Source: Serendipita indica DSM 11827
Taxonomy: Eukaryota; Basidiomycota; Agaricomycetes; Sebacinales; Serendipitaceae
Direction of reading: 5' to 3'
DNA length: 64,000 bases
NCBI GenBank assembly: GCA_910890315.1
Contig: CAJVGD010000032.1
Coordinates: 32,689 to 96,688 of the forward strand
Shown: piece after piece, positions 23,601 to 36,005 of the stretch
Layout: each line of letters begins with the position of its first letter
Position numbering within the stretch: position 1 is the first letter of the stretch
The notes under the pieces: generated by a model
Database searches by the model: none
What the model saw: only the letters and a program-made list of their open reading frames with translations
What the model was told of the DNA's origin: nothing
Made by a program: the position numbers and the translations under genes

Positions 23601-24273
23601 CTGCGGACGAAGAATGGAGGAGCCCCGCCATAAAGTCGAGTCGAAGCTGGCGTAATTGCGAGAGCGTCGTGTACCACTGGTCAAGCGATTCGGCCGTCGG
23701 AGCTATGACATGAAGTGTTTTATACTCGTCTTCGATCGTATAGATGATGGTCAGCCACCGATTTTCAATCGTGCTCGCGTCGTTGGTGTCGAGGAGCGAC
23801 ATGATCTCTGAATGAGCGGACGGTCCTGGTCGAAGTTCTTTGATATTCTCGATGTATACTACCCAATGTTTCAGCCAGAGCATCAAATTATAGTGGTAAA
23901 GTACGTACTGACACCACGCTTTCGCGAATCCCAGTAAATCTTGCCCTGATCCGGATCCAGCCGGAACAACCGATCCTTTGGCGCTTTTCCACGCTTCTCC
24001 GAAATCTTGGTCAACACGGTTCCTTTAATGAGATCTCCAGGGACGCGGATTTCGTCGAGGTTCCATTCCTCCACCTCTCCGACTTTCCCATCCTTTTCTA
24101 CATTGGCGCATCAGTCCCATGACGTCTCTGCAGTGCCAAGGTAGAAACTCACCTCGCTTTTCTCTCTTCTTTTGGGCGAGATATGGCGTCGCTCCCGTGG
24201 CAGCCATCAAGCGTCGCTTCGTCTCGCTCGCCTTGGAGGCGACTTGGTGTTTGCCGTCGAGCAACCGTTGCAT
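20672..24273 (-). CDS. Phosphoinositide-specific phospholipase C (two apparent frame breaks)
   Basis: Minus-strand exons are about 24,273-24,153, 24,097-23,909, 23,858-23,290, 23,246-22,520, 22,474-21,743, 21,692-21,570 and 21,522-20,672, totalling roughly 1,100 codons. In order they encode a PH-like region, an EF-hand segment ([15 protein letters not shown]), the PLC X box ([33 protein letters not shown] with both catalytic histidines), a charged linker, the Y box ([24 protein letters not shown]) and a C2 domain with a long insert. The enzyme would cleave PIP2 to IP3 and diacylglycerol at the membrane. The frame needs one base fewer near 22,275 and one base more near 21,656. One proposed intron (21,693-21,742) has an unusual GTCAAG donor. 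The start is uncertain: no longer N-terminus was found before the chitin synthase 3' flank. Confidence 0.75.
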
Positions 24274-24729
24274 AATCTTTGCCCGAGTTTGGTGTTTACG
24301 CGCGTGGCCGTGCTTGTTATCCAGCTTGATCTCTGATTCGTCGTGCCCGCAAATAAGTCGTCACCAGCTGACAAGCAATGGCCAAAGTTGCGTTGATCGA
24401 TGGATGATGCTCTCCAAGATGAACCTATTCTCCCTTTATCCACGTCGTAGCAAAGCTGGGATCCCAGGGGATTGTCGACGTCAGATCCAAGGCTCGTCGA
24501 TCAGTGGGTGGCGAAGACTCCACAAAGAAACGCAGACGCTCCCAAGAGAGCCAAGAATACTCGTGTTTCGCAAACTCGAAAGAAAATACAAGATCACAGC
24601 CAAGAGTCAAAAGTCCATTGATATCATCAGAGGGAAGCGTACCAAAACAAGTCATACTAGCGGTGACGTGAGCAGGTATATCGTAACCAGCACAACAAAC
24701 ATCTAATCCAGTTCTTCCCTTCATTTCCT
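24274..24729. other. Spacer between chitin synthase and phospholipase C
   Basis: The two genes are both on the minus strand, head to tail. The stretch should hold the chitin synthase 3' flank and the phospholipase C promoter. Codons directly upstream of the chosen phospholipase start are open for about 27 residues (to a TGA near 24,362) and read plausibly, so an extra 5' exon may lie here. No other gene is seen. Confidence 0.5.
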
Positions 24730-27700
24730 CTATTCTCCAGCGAATAGACGGATCAGCATATAGGCGGTCGATCCGCAGAAACGCACGACTAGACCGGTTC
24801 GTCAGTACGACAAAAGGTGGATAAAGAAGTAGACTCACAGGCAAGCATCGTGACTGAGAAGAGCACGAAACCCATATAACCCGCCACGGCCTTTTGGGCA
24901 CCTTGATCCTCCGCCTTGCTTGCCGTGCTCACCACGACAGCACCCAGGAGACCATTGCTCAACGTCCATGCCAACAAGACATTGGTACGGAAATTGCGAT
25001 AGTAATCCTCCTGCTTCGTGCTCGCGTCTCGCTTCTGTTCAGCCTTGGGTGGCTTCTCGGACAAGACGTGCAGAGCATCTTCGTACGCAGCGTTGATATC
25101 TTTTTGCTCTGTCGGTACGATCACCTCGACTTCGTTCTTGTTCTTTCCAGCGGCGGTGACGGTACCCAGATCCGTCGAGACCTTGTTGTCACCCTTTGTT
25201 CCCCACGAGACGTCGTGCACGTTGGCGAACTAATCGACAGTCAATAAATGTCGACGGATCAATAAAAAGACGTACGGCATAGACATTAAGCACCGCGATA
25301 TAGCTCGGCGCCATTAGGAGATACTGGATAAACGACGTAATCATATGCCACGGGTCAAACTAGAAACTCTTCAGCGCCAAGAAAGAGAGAGTGGCAGAGA
25401 GTACTCACGAACAACAAGCTTGCAAAGATGTACAACCCAAGCGTCGCAAGCATCGAAACGACGATATTGCGGAAAATCGAATTATTGAAGAATGTGCCAA
25501 ACGTAATGCCATTCGCACTCTCCTGTCGAATCGCATCGATGCCTTTGAATGCGAGGAAGAATGCCGCAAACGTCATGTAGACCGTGATGATGGCAAATCC
25601 AATAAACGCGAAGGTGTACCACCACTTGGACCCTTGGGGCCGATTACCGAGCGCGAGCAAGTAGCATGCGACGAGGAGGCCGAGGTAGAGATAGTTGAGC
25701 ACAATGTTGATGACGTGGATACCCGCAATCTTGAAACTCTTATCCTCCATGGCGTTGGAAAGAATGTACTGCGTTTCATCAGCGCCATTTAAAAAGAGGT
25801 AAAGAGTAAACGCACGAATGCAATGTAAAAGTTGGCCAACGAGAACCAGGCAAAGATGAGGTTGAACACTTGGTACACCAACTCGACGTGGATCCAAAAC
25901 TTGCGCATGGCGGTATGCGATGAACGGTAAAGGTAGTTAAACTTGACCGTCGAATGTACAGCGGCGAAGAAGGATCCGTTGAGCCATCGTCGACGTTGGG
26001 AAATGAGTTCGGGCACTTGATCCGGCACATCCGTCTCTGCGTAGGCAGATTTGACATAGTGCAAGATCCATTGACCACCGCGCTTCGATACAAGTTCCCA
26101 GCAGAGAATCTAGGGCAGAGTCAGTCCACCAGCAGCAGTTGGGGCGGATTCGCGTACTCGATCTTCGGCAAGGTACATGTTCGCCGTAAAGATATCCGCT
26201 CCAGCACCGTGCATCTTTTCACCCAAAAAGTACTTTTGGAGCGGTCCATCTCCCATCGAGTCATTTTGGAGCGCAATATACCTACACATCTGATGAGAAT
26301 CGTCAATCTCTCTACGAGTCGAATACTCACCGGTAAGCGCTGAAGGCACCAGGCAACACAGTAATGTACCCAAACACGCTCTCAAGTGGCTTATCCAAGA
26401 TGTTGCTCATCTTGTACTCGAAATTCTGCGCCGCCACCAACGGGTTGAGCAGATTGACACCAAACTTGCCCTTGAGTGCCACGATTTCTCCGCACGCGCC
26501 GCCAACGTTCGAGTTGATATCAAACGACTTCCACAAGTGGTAAATCGATGTCGGTCCCGGCATGGTTCCGACGTCGAGCAACACGCACACGTTGGGCTCG
26601 AGAATCGGTCCAAATGCGTTGAAGAACCAGCGGTGAGAGTTGATCTTCTTTTGGTTCTTTTCTTTCAGGCAGAAGATGATCTGAATCGGTGCTGGGTCCT
26701 TTTGTGGGCCAATCTTTGCCGGAGGCGTTACGGAGACTGACGATGATTAGATTTCGCCTTTGGTCATGGATTCGAAAGACGTACTCTGACTCGTATACTC
26801 GTAAATGTGCGCCGTGACGGGCTTGCCGTTGACGGCATTCTTCGCGACACCGTCTTGGTAGGCACCCATGGCGGCGATGACGGACAATGTGCGCGAATTG
26901 ATCTTTTGACGTCCGTCGGAAACAATGCAAACGACCACCTTTTTCCAACCTTCTTTTCCCCACGTCTTGGAGCGCTCGCGAGTGATGAGGTGCTGAATGT
27001 TCTTCATCACTCCGGACATGGATCTGCAGCGGGTTGAGGATCGTGCTCGTGGAGGAGATAGAGAGGATACGCACCGGCAGAACAGCTCCTCGTCTTCGTT
27101 GTACATGGTCATTACAATGAACAGTTCCGTCTTGCGCGCTGGCTCGTACATGGCCGGACGAAGAGTATATCCCTCTGCTTTAAAGTCGTTGGGATCGCAC
27201 GTCGCAGCGGTGTATCTAAACATCGTCAAAAATCCAAATAATATGGTTAGTCCCAAAACGCACCGCATAAATTTGAACTCTCTCTCCGTCTTTTGAGGGC
27301 ACATGTCCAAAAGCTTGCTGGGTACCTCATTATCAATGACCAAATTTCCGTGGAAGAGCTCATATCGCTTCTTGGTCTTGTAACGGCGCGGTACACGTTG
27401 CGGGATACGGCCATACCTATACATATCCAGGTGTCAGTCTCGGCTTGTACAAGAAACCAACAAGGAGCGCGCACCGGATGTTGCTATCGTCATCCTCGAG
27501 GATATCTGGATTGAACCCACCAACGCTGAATCGATCCTGTCCATGCCGCCCCGCAACGCCGCCTCCACCAGGCGGACCAAGCAGCGCCATTTCGGCATCT
27601 CCACCTTGCGCAAATGCCTCTTCCTCACCATACCGACTATGCCTGCTCGTAGCACTATTCGCAAATCCGCCCGCACCACCTCCAATCACGGGCGTGTCGC

Positions 27701-28419
27701 TCAACTGGACCTTTTTCCTCCCAGTCGGAGGCGAGACTGCAGGCGCCGGGGTAGAAGACGTCGATTGTCCTGGGAGAGGCGCAGGAGAGTTGTATCGGTC
27801 GGGATTGACGGTCGAGTACGGTCGTCCATTATTATTCCCTAGAACACCCAATTCGCTTGCACCGCTAAACGGTGTCGGTGCGCTATCGTACCGTCCGCCA
27901 CCGCCTCCATGGCCAGGCGTCGACGAAGAAAAGGTGGGCGTGTCGTTGTACAAGCTCGGGTGTTGACCTCCTGGTGTGAGGAATGGGTTTGGATTTTGAT
28001 CAACGGGCTGGTTGGAGACGACTTGGCCGGTGGATGTGAACAGGCTGTTGGGATTATCGTATGCGGGTTGGTCGTAGTATCCTCCGTAGGGATTGTCATA
28101 GCCTATTCCAATATACGCGTCAGCTTGCCCTGATCCAACGCCGTAGACATTGCAGATTGCGCTGGATGCCAGCTGGTCTAGACCAACAAACAAACGTAGA
28201 CATACCCGAGTTGTATCCATATCCAGCGCCTCCAGCACTATAAGGCGTATAGCTGCCCTGCGAATACGCTCCCTGGTTGTTGGGAGCGGGGTTGCTCGGT
28301 GGTCTTGGCGGAGGCGGAGGAGCACCAGTATTATTCGGATTATTGGCATTCCATGGTGAACCAGATTGGTTCTGACGCGGTGGGTACTGATCCTGCGGAT
28401 GGTCGAACGGGTTTTCCAT
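24730..28419 (-). CDS. CHS: Chitin synthase, division 1
   Basis: Twelve exons on the minus strand: 28,419-28,206, 28,129-27,475, 27,416-27,264, 27,215-27,075, 27,023-26,785, 26,736-26,331, 26,281-26,158, 26,109-25,816, 25,768-25,409, 25,359-25,276, 25,229-24,839 and 24,788-24,730. All phases close, giving 1,039 aa. The first 290 residues are proline-, glycine- and asparagine-rich. The chitin synthase core follows: [49 protein letters not shown] and the hallmark QRRRWLNGS. At least five hydrophobic segments come after that. It polymerises UDP-GlcNAc into chitin at the plasma membrane. The ending [15 protein letters not shown] is typical of division 1. The class within the division is not assigned. 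It shares its 5' flank with NLR1, and its head is copied at 58,560-59,435. Confidence 0.95.
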
Positions 28420-28904
28420 CAGCGGCTATGGCTTTTGGAAGCACAGAATACGAAAATGAGACTGTCTCGACGAAATATTATCGTCCAGATGAGTAGAATA
28501 CGCGTATATTCTCCTTGGAGAGGAGAATAGATGGACGCGGTCGGGGACAAGGTGCGTATTTGATGGGCGGCAGATGAACGGAGACAGTGAGCGTGGCCGA
28601 CGTCGCCAGCATGTCCCTCGAAGAGCCAGTGCTCGGTATTTACACGGGAAATATTGACATACCTGTGGATAACTCATCGACGGCCAAACAGAGTGTAAAG
28701 AACAACGCCAGTTAGTGCGTCGTCAACAAAGAGATAAGTAGACGAAGTGAACAAGTCCAAGATGCAAGTAAACAACTAGAACTCGCTCAGACTTGGCCTC
28801 GACAGTCGCCGGGTTATGAGCGCTACTGTGCAAGGCAGTGTGGCCGACAAGGGCCAATATGGCCTTCCAGCCTCCTTTGGATCTTGCTTATCCGCCAGTC
28901 CATC
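28420..28904. promoter_or_regulatory. Divergent intergenic region between chitin synthase and NLR1
   Basis: 485 bp separate the chitin synthase ATG (minus) and the NLR1 ATG (plus), so both promoters and 5' leaders must fit here. The stretch is repeated at 59,436-59,920 with few differences, upstream of NLR4. No TATA-like element stands out with certainty. Strong conservation between copies is expected from recent duplication and is not by itself evidence of regulatory function. Confidence 0.6.
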
Positions 28905-31900
28905 ATGCGGTTCAAGTTATTCAAAAGTAATAAGAAATCTCACGCAAAACAAGACGATCTTCCAGGATCTTCATCATCTTCCATTCAAGAGGGCCCATCC
29001 AGGAGAGGAGACAAAGTGGTGGATACGGCCAACGTGTTCCTCGACTTTATGGCAAATATAGCAGAGGCATCCGATATACTAAGCCCTCTTAAAGCTGCTT
29101 GTCGAGCGACCAAAACGGTCCTCGACACCGTTCAAGTGAGCTAGCAAAAATAACGAGACTGGCATATCCTGGGCTAATCAACGGTCACATTAGGGGATCA
29201 GGAATAACCAAGAAGACTGGTTAGAGCTCGTACGGCGCCTTGAAGCCTATCTGTCGGCAATCAAAGGGCAAATCACCTTGCTCAAACGCGATCCTCCTGA
29301 GATTGATGGGTCCTTGGACGAAGGCTTTAGTCAACCACTGACCCTTTACGTCAAGTAAGTGACTGAAGCTATTTCTTTTTCTTCTTCATAACCTCTATAG
29401 ACTCCTCGAGGATCTCCACAGCAGGATCGTTGGTTACGTGAAAATGCAAAACGATAAATCACTAGGAGGCCTGACAGCAGTCAGTACAATGAAGATCGAC
29501 GCTGGAGATATCCAAAAATTCAACCGAGAGCTCGAGGATCGACATAGGCAGTTCATGGTATGAACCCCATTAGCAACGTTCGCGAACTCACTTTATAAAG
29601 GATGCATTAAATGTCTATACTGCCTACCGTGTTCAAGAGATCCGACAAACTACCAAATCCATCAAACACAAGGTGGAAACTCTCCTGACAGAAGGTACGT
29701 TGGATCATTGATGTCCAACAAGCTCGCTAAGACGCATTCAAAGCCGACTACGCTACCATACAACGACTGCCAATGGTAGCCTCGGCCGCATCTTCCGTCC
29801 ACAATACTTGTCTCAAAGGAACCCGTCAGGCTGTCCTCGAGACGATCTGGCGCTGGGCAGCCAACAAGAAGTCACCAAAACCAATCTTTTGGCTCTGCGA
29901 TATAGCCGGCTCTGGAAAATCGACCGTCGCAATGTCTGCCGTAGAAGCGTGGAAGAAGGAGGGAATCCTAGGCGGCACATTTTTCTTCTCCATGGCGATC
30001 AGCGAATGGTCTAATACCGACAAATTCTGCTCCACTATTGCCAGGGAACTAGCTCAATACATTCCCAAGCTGGCCCCATACATTGCCAAGGCCTGGAAGC
30101 GAAACCCTGCCATCCTGCGAAGCTCGTTCGAGGAACAGTTCCGAATGCTCATCGCCGAGCCACTCCAGCATCAACGAAAGCGAGTAATACTAGTCATCGA
30201 CGCTATCGATGAATGCAAGTCTGGACGACAGAGAAAGGAGCTTGTGGAGACACTCTCTGCTGCCGCTCAGGAGAGCAAGAGTCTTCGAATATTCATTACA
30301 AGTCGACCAGACCCTGTCATCGAAAAGGTTTTACAACCTCTTTCGATCAAAGCCAAGTTGACAGATCGCCTCCACGATACTAGCCATCGTGATAATATCG
30401 AGGATATTGCGACCTATGTCCACCAATCGCTTGGTGGAATCCTATCCTCTGATAAGAGGCAGAGACTGGTCAACAAGGCCAACGGGCTGTTCATTTGGGC
30501 GAGCACTGCATGTCGGATGCTCAATGATGAATCGTTGGCAATCGATCCCGAGATCATATATGACCGACTGATCTCTATTGATCAGCCCGGAGCCATCGAC
30601 GGCGTATACGACCTTGTTATTGCGCGCATCGACCAAACATCCAAACCAGCCGTTGTTGAAATGCTCGGTATGCTGCTTGCTGCGTTCGAGCCACTCACCA
30701 GCGATGACTTGGAACATCTCATTAAACATGCCAAAGGACAAGGGAGCGCCAAAGCACTGGTACGGGTTTTAGGTACCGTACTCAAGGAGGATCCAATCAC
30801 ACATTTGATTCAATTTCGTCATCCCACGTTTGTCGAATACCTTCGTCGATGCTGCGTCGCCCCAGCGGCAGATGTGAGCGGCAGGATCTATATCAACATC
30901 TCCCACGCGCATGGTCAAGTCGCGTCATGGTGTCTGAGTGGTCTCCGATCGAGAACAGAAGGTCTCAAGTTCAACATATGCCAAATCGAGTCGTCCTTCT
31001 ATCTGAATAGGCAGATCCCAGACCTGGAAGCTCGGGTAAATAAATACATATCACGGAGGCTTCGCTATGCCAGCTTGCACTGGCCATTCCATGTGTCAGC
31101 AATGGATGATGGCTCAGGACACGAGCTGCAGAGCGAACTGGCACATATAGTCAAAAGTCCTTTTGCACTCTACTGGATGGAGATATTGAGTGTGACAGGA
31201 GGAGTGATGCGAGCAGTATCTGGACTTCGAGCTGCTGCACAACGTCAGAGTGTGAGTGATTTGTTTAAGCTATTCTGTTGACTAAAGCAAGACTAGATTG
31301 AGAAGGAGACCAGGCATCGGATGAATGACATCAGGCGGTTTTTGATGGCATTTTCTGTGCCTATCCAGGACAGCGCTCCCCATATATACATCTCATCACT
31401 CCCATTCAGTCCGAGAGGGTCAAAATTACATATTGAGGGTCTAGAAGAGCATATTCATGCATTAAAAGTGACCAGGGGTCTTGACGAGACGTATCCTGGG
31501 CTCCCCAGAATACTCCAAGGTCATCAAAAGGAGATCAACGCAGTTGCATTCTTGCCAGATGGCTCGCGAATTGTCTCTGGCTCACGTGACGAGACACTTC
31601 GACTGTGGGATGCAGAGACTGGCCAGCCGTTGGGAGAGCCACTCCGAGGTCATCAAGGCTCGATCAGCACTGTCGCATTCTCGCCAGATGGCTCGCGAAT
31701 TGTCTCTGGCTCACATGACAAGACAATTCGACTGTGGGATGCAGAGACTGGCCAGCCGTTGGGAGAGCCACTCCGAGGTCATCAAGACTGGGTCAGGGCT
31801 GTCGCATTCTCGCCAGATGGCTCGCGAATTGTCTCTGGCTCAGATGACAAGACACTTCGACTGTGGGATGCAGAGACTGGCCAGCCGTTGGGAGAGCCAC

Positions 31901-33630
31901 TCCGAGGTCATCAAGACTGGGTCACCGCTGTCGCATTCTCGCCAGATGGCTCGCGAATTGTCTCTGGCTCACATGACAAGACACTTCGACTGTGGGATGC
32001 AGAGACTGGCCAGCCGTTGGGAGAGCCACTCCGAGGTCATCAAGACTGGGTCAGGGCTGTCGCATTCTCGCCAGATGGCTCGCGAATTGTCTCTGGCTCA
32101 GATGACAAGACACTTCGACTGTGGGATGCAGAGACTGGCCAGCCGTTGGGAGAGCCACCTCAGGTCTGCTGTCGCATTCTCGCCAGATGGCTCGCGAATT
32201 GTCTCTGGCTCAGATGACAAGACACTTCGACTGTGGGATGCAGAGACTGGCCAGCCGTTGGGAGAGCCACTCCGAGGTCATCAAGACTGGGTCACCGCTG
32301 TCGCATTCTCGCCAGATGGCTCGCGAATTGTCTCTGGCTCAGATGACAAGACACTTCGACTGTGGGATGCAGAGACTGGCCAGCCGTTGGGAGAGCCACT
32401 CCGAGGTCATCAACACTGGGTCAGGGCTGTCGCATTCTCGCCAGATGGCTCGCGAATTGTCTCTGGCTCAGATGACAAGACACTTCGACTGTGGGATGCA
32501 GAGACTGGCCAGCCGTTGGGAGAGCCACTCCGAGGTCATCAACACTGGGTCACCGCTGTCGCATTCTCGCCAGATGGCTCGCGAATTGTCTCTGGCTCAG
32601 GTGACAAGACACTTCGACTGTGGGATGCAGAGACTGGCCAGCCGTTGGGAGAGCCACTCCGAGGTCATCAACACTCGGTCACCGCTGTCGCATTCTCGCC
32701 AGATGGCTCGCGAATTGTCTCTGGCTCAGGTGACAAGACACTTCGACTGTGGGATGCAGAGACTGGCCAGCCGTTGGGAGAGCCACTCCGAGGTCATCAA
32801 GACTCGGTCTGGGCTGTCGCATTCTCGCCAGATGGCTCGCGAATTGTCTCTGGCTCACGTGACGAGACACTTCGACTGTGGGATGCAGAGACTGGCCAGC
32901 CGTTGGGAGAGCCACTCCGAGGTCATCAAAACTGGGTCAGGGCTGTCGCATTCTCGCCAGATGGCTCGCGAATTGTCTCTGGCTCAGGTGACAAGACACT
33001 TCGACTGTGGGATGCAGAGACTGGCCAGCCGTTGGGAGAGCCACTCCGAGGTCATCAAGACTCGGTCAGGGCTGTCGCATTCTCGCCAGATGGCTCGCGA
33101 ATTGTCTCTGGCTCAGGTGACAAGACACTTCGACTGTGGGATGCAGAGACTGGCCAGCCGTTGGGAGAGCCACTCCGAGGTAATTCAGCCCCGATCAGCA
33201 CTGGTAGTTTCTCGCCAGATCGTACGCGAGTTGCCTCTGGTTCAAATGACAACACAATCCAAATCCGGAGGGTGCACAATTGTGAGTATATTTCTTTGCC
33301 TTATAGTGTCACAACGTGACAGTCGCTTACTGTATATCAAATACAGCTAATCTCGACGCTACAAGTGCTCACTCTGCATCTTCGGACCACGGCAAATCTG
33401 CCTCTGCAATTTTTGTACCTGGGGTCGGTGAATGTTCTCTGTTGCCCGACGGCTGGGTACAGTCTTCTGGTCGATTCATTTTCTGGGTACCACCTCCCAA
33501 TCGTCATGGAATCCAGAATCCAGATCTCCTTCTGACTATGCCGACATCGAGTCACCTACGTGCGACCCACCTCGATTTCACTCATTTTCAATGCGGGACA
33601 TCTTGGACAAAAGTACGAACAAATTCGTAG
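28905..33630 (+). pseudogene. NLR1: MLKL-like N-terminus, NACHT, WD40 array; frameshifted
   Basis: Exons 28,905-29,135, 29,194-29,354, 29,401-29,557, 29,601-29,694, 29,744-31,251, 31,297-33,281 and 33,347-33,630 have regular introns. Residues 15-190 form a helical segment ([32 protein letters not shown]) resembling the MLKL/HeLo-like four-helix bundle that permeabilises membranes in necroptosis-type death. NACHT follows, with Walker A GSGKST near residue 270, Walker B VIDAIDE and the ITSRPDP sensor. The WD40 array measures 1,660 bp, exactly 13 units of 129 bp minus 17 bp. The missing 17 bp at about 32,157-32,170 shift the frame, which ends at 32,217 after five units. The C-terminal exon (VQSSGRFIFWVPPPNRHG) is intact. 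It could still yield a shortened receptor. Confidence 0.85.
31513..33172 (+). repeat. WD40 unit array of NLR1 (13 x 129 bp minus 17 bp)
   Basis: Tandem units of 43 codons (LRGHQ..., [26 protein letters not shown]) are nearly identical at the DNA level. Differences cluster at unit residues 6-9 and 25-29. One junction at about 32,157 lacks 17 bp. The 129 bp period is a multiple of three, so a second reading frame without stops also runs along the array. Confidence 0.95.
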
Positions 33631-33639
33631 TAAATATGT

Positions 33640-36005
33640 AATTGTATCGTTCTAGAATATGAAACAAGCGCTACCGTTCACCAGGACTGTAGACTCCGAT
33701 TGATGTTGCCGCTCCTGCGAGTCGCCTAAGAATGCTACGACAACCAGCGCGTATACCTGCTCTGCGTATGTACTAGACTCTCCGGGTCTTCTGAGTGGAT
33801 CGAAAAGCATGGACGTGTACTTGCCATGTTCGCTCCTCCCTCATCTAGCTTCCCACAAAAGCGCCACTCGTACTCTCTACTCTTGTCACGCCTCCCATCT
33901 CCCACACGTTGAATTCATTTTCTTTGATAGTAAAGTTTGCCTGTTCACGTGCTTTCCAACCCTGCACTTGGTTCGCTCCTGTCCCAACTCCACCTTCTGA
34001 GGTATACCGTGAGTAGGAACGGCAAAGGGGACGTTGATTTCCCACTCGGAACCACATTCGCCATCTCTTCATCAATCCGAAACAACGATCGCGTTCCGAA
34101 GCAGCGAGTCATTTGCCTGCCCAAACAATCAACTCGAGAATTATCTGGGTATGAACTGCGAGTTGAACTGACTGTTACTTCGCCATGGTCGGCGTGCGGT
34201 ATGCACTTCCTACCGCTTTCCTCTCCTCGACCTGGCTTTGTCAGTCGCACTCTGGAAGGCGACGACCCGCATTTGGCTGATGCTTGCGCACGTTCCCTCG
34301 GGTTTTGTGATCGAAATAGGACATTTCATGTATATATTGGCTGAAAACGACACCAAACCTTCGTGCTTTCACTTGTGCGACCACCCGCATGGCGCCGGAG
34401 GTACAATTCTAAGGTCATCGTGTTCATTTACATACATTCACAGCGTTCTATAGCAGTACTTCCGGTCCTAATTCATCGTCAGAATGCCTTCCACTTCCTT
34501 CAACGACCAATACCAAGTCGGCATGGCATGTCCAAAGTCTCGTAGAGCATTGGGCACCGTCAACGAGTGCCAATGTGCTCCCTTATGGATATCAATTTGA
34601 CAGATGGGATCGATGTTCTTCTTTGTGTGCCGGTTTACGTTCTTCCGGCCGCTCGCAGAGATTGATGGACGCTAGGATGGCCATTTACAAGGCACAAGAG
34701 GGAAGTGTCTCCTACTTGATTGTTGGTGCACTCCATATGAATATTGACCGTGGCCAAATCAGCCAGTCGAAGGCGTCGAGTCCAACGTCGAAAGTATCGA
34801 GGCTGGGTCGAAATACAACTTTGATCTCCACGACACTTGACCAGTCGACAGGCAAATGGGCCAATGACGAATAATGCTATATCAATTTATTGTCACGCAG
34901 TTAATTCACAACGTCACTACTCTTCTGTCCCTCACTTCTGAGCCGCATTCGACTTTATTCAGAAACACACGAGCGCCATGATCGTCATCAGAATGGCCAA
35001 TACCTGACTCTTACATCTATTCGACGCCTATGTCTGTATGCCCCGCACATCGTCAGTCATCCCGCAGACGTCTCCGTGTCGCCTCCGAAGGTCACGTTCG
35101 ACGACCTGGATATCCCGAAATACGAGTAAAAGAAAGTGGTGCGTTCGTTTTCGTACCTTCTGGGCTGGCGACTGACTCACGAGTGCAGCTTAGTGTTCTC
35201 GAACGGCCAATTATTCAAGAGCGAACGTTGGGAGAATAACAGATAGGCAAGTAGTTGTGACATGACACGGACCCAGCAGTTCCAGCCCAACGGTGCGGTT
35301 GCGTGCGCCTCAACCGCAGTCTCATCGTCGGCTTTCCATCAAGTCATCCTGCTCTCCCCCTGACTGTAACGAATTCCTAACAGGTCATGGTAAATACATC
35401 TTACTTTTTGAAACCTACCCAGTCCTGCCAGGAGAAAGGGAGTGTCGTTGGTAGGGCCTCGCGTTCTTCACCCTTGAACCGCGTGTGGCATATTTGGGTC
35501 GAGATGCAGGCTCCGACTAGTTTCCTATCAGAAGATGGTCATGGTAAGCGACCAGAGCCAGTATCTACTGATGGGCACTCTCAGTTTCGCGTCATGTATG
35601 ACACAGGTCCTCGTCTCGGGTCATCAATGTAATACCTCTCGCACCGAGAGTGTCTAGATAGCTACATATCTGATGCGCGCTCCCTCGTTTGCAGACTGAT
35701 GACTGAGAGTAGGGGAAGTGGCAACGAATGAAAGTCTATTGTACGCCTATTCGACGATTTTCATCAGGTTTTCTGACTTTGACTGGCCTAACAGCAACGA
35801 ACATCCATCGCTCCAGTCTCTGCACCAACCTGGTCCCGACCTTTCCTGGCATAACCCAAGTCGGACCCCACTCGTGCGATATACAACATCTGTCACGTTT
35901 ATACGACACTTTGATACAACCGGTACCCTGTACTAGGACTGCTCACGAACGATCAGCCGAGGAACAACCTTTGCAAGTGAACATACCGACACACCACCAC
36001 GATCA
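33640..36005 (+). repeat. NLR flank block, copy 1 (3' flank of NLR1 and 5' flank of NLR2)
   Basis: The block is repeated at 40,980-43,574 and, for its first half, at 48,430-49,770; its second half is inverted at 1-1,480. It contains no gene I can name. Two short open stretches, 35,387-35,632 and 35,718-35,936, persist in three copies. Protein-like pieces in other frames (for example ADVSVSPPKVTFDDLDIPKYE shortened to about 35,045-35,117, and VFSNGQLFKSERW near 35,195) are bounded by possible splice sites. A decayed multi-exon gene between the NLRs is possible but unproven. Confidence 0.7.

Noticed and set aside
27445-27966. 173-codon plus-strand open frame opposite chitin synthase exon 2
   Set aside because: It is antisense to the low-complexity proline/glycine-rich part of the chitin synthase, and spans its intron boundary. 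The spliced minus-strand gene explains the region.
31513-33172. CRISPR-like array of regular repeats
   Set aside because: The period is 129 bp with no unique spacers, the units encode WD40 blades, and the genome is eukaryotic.
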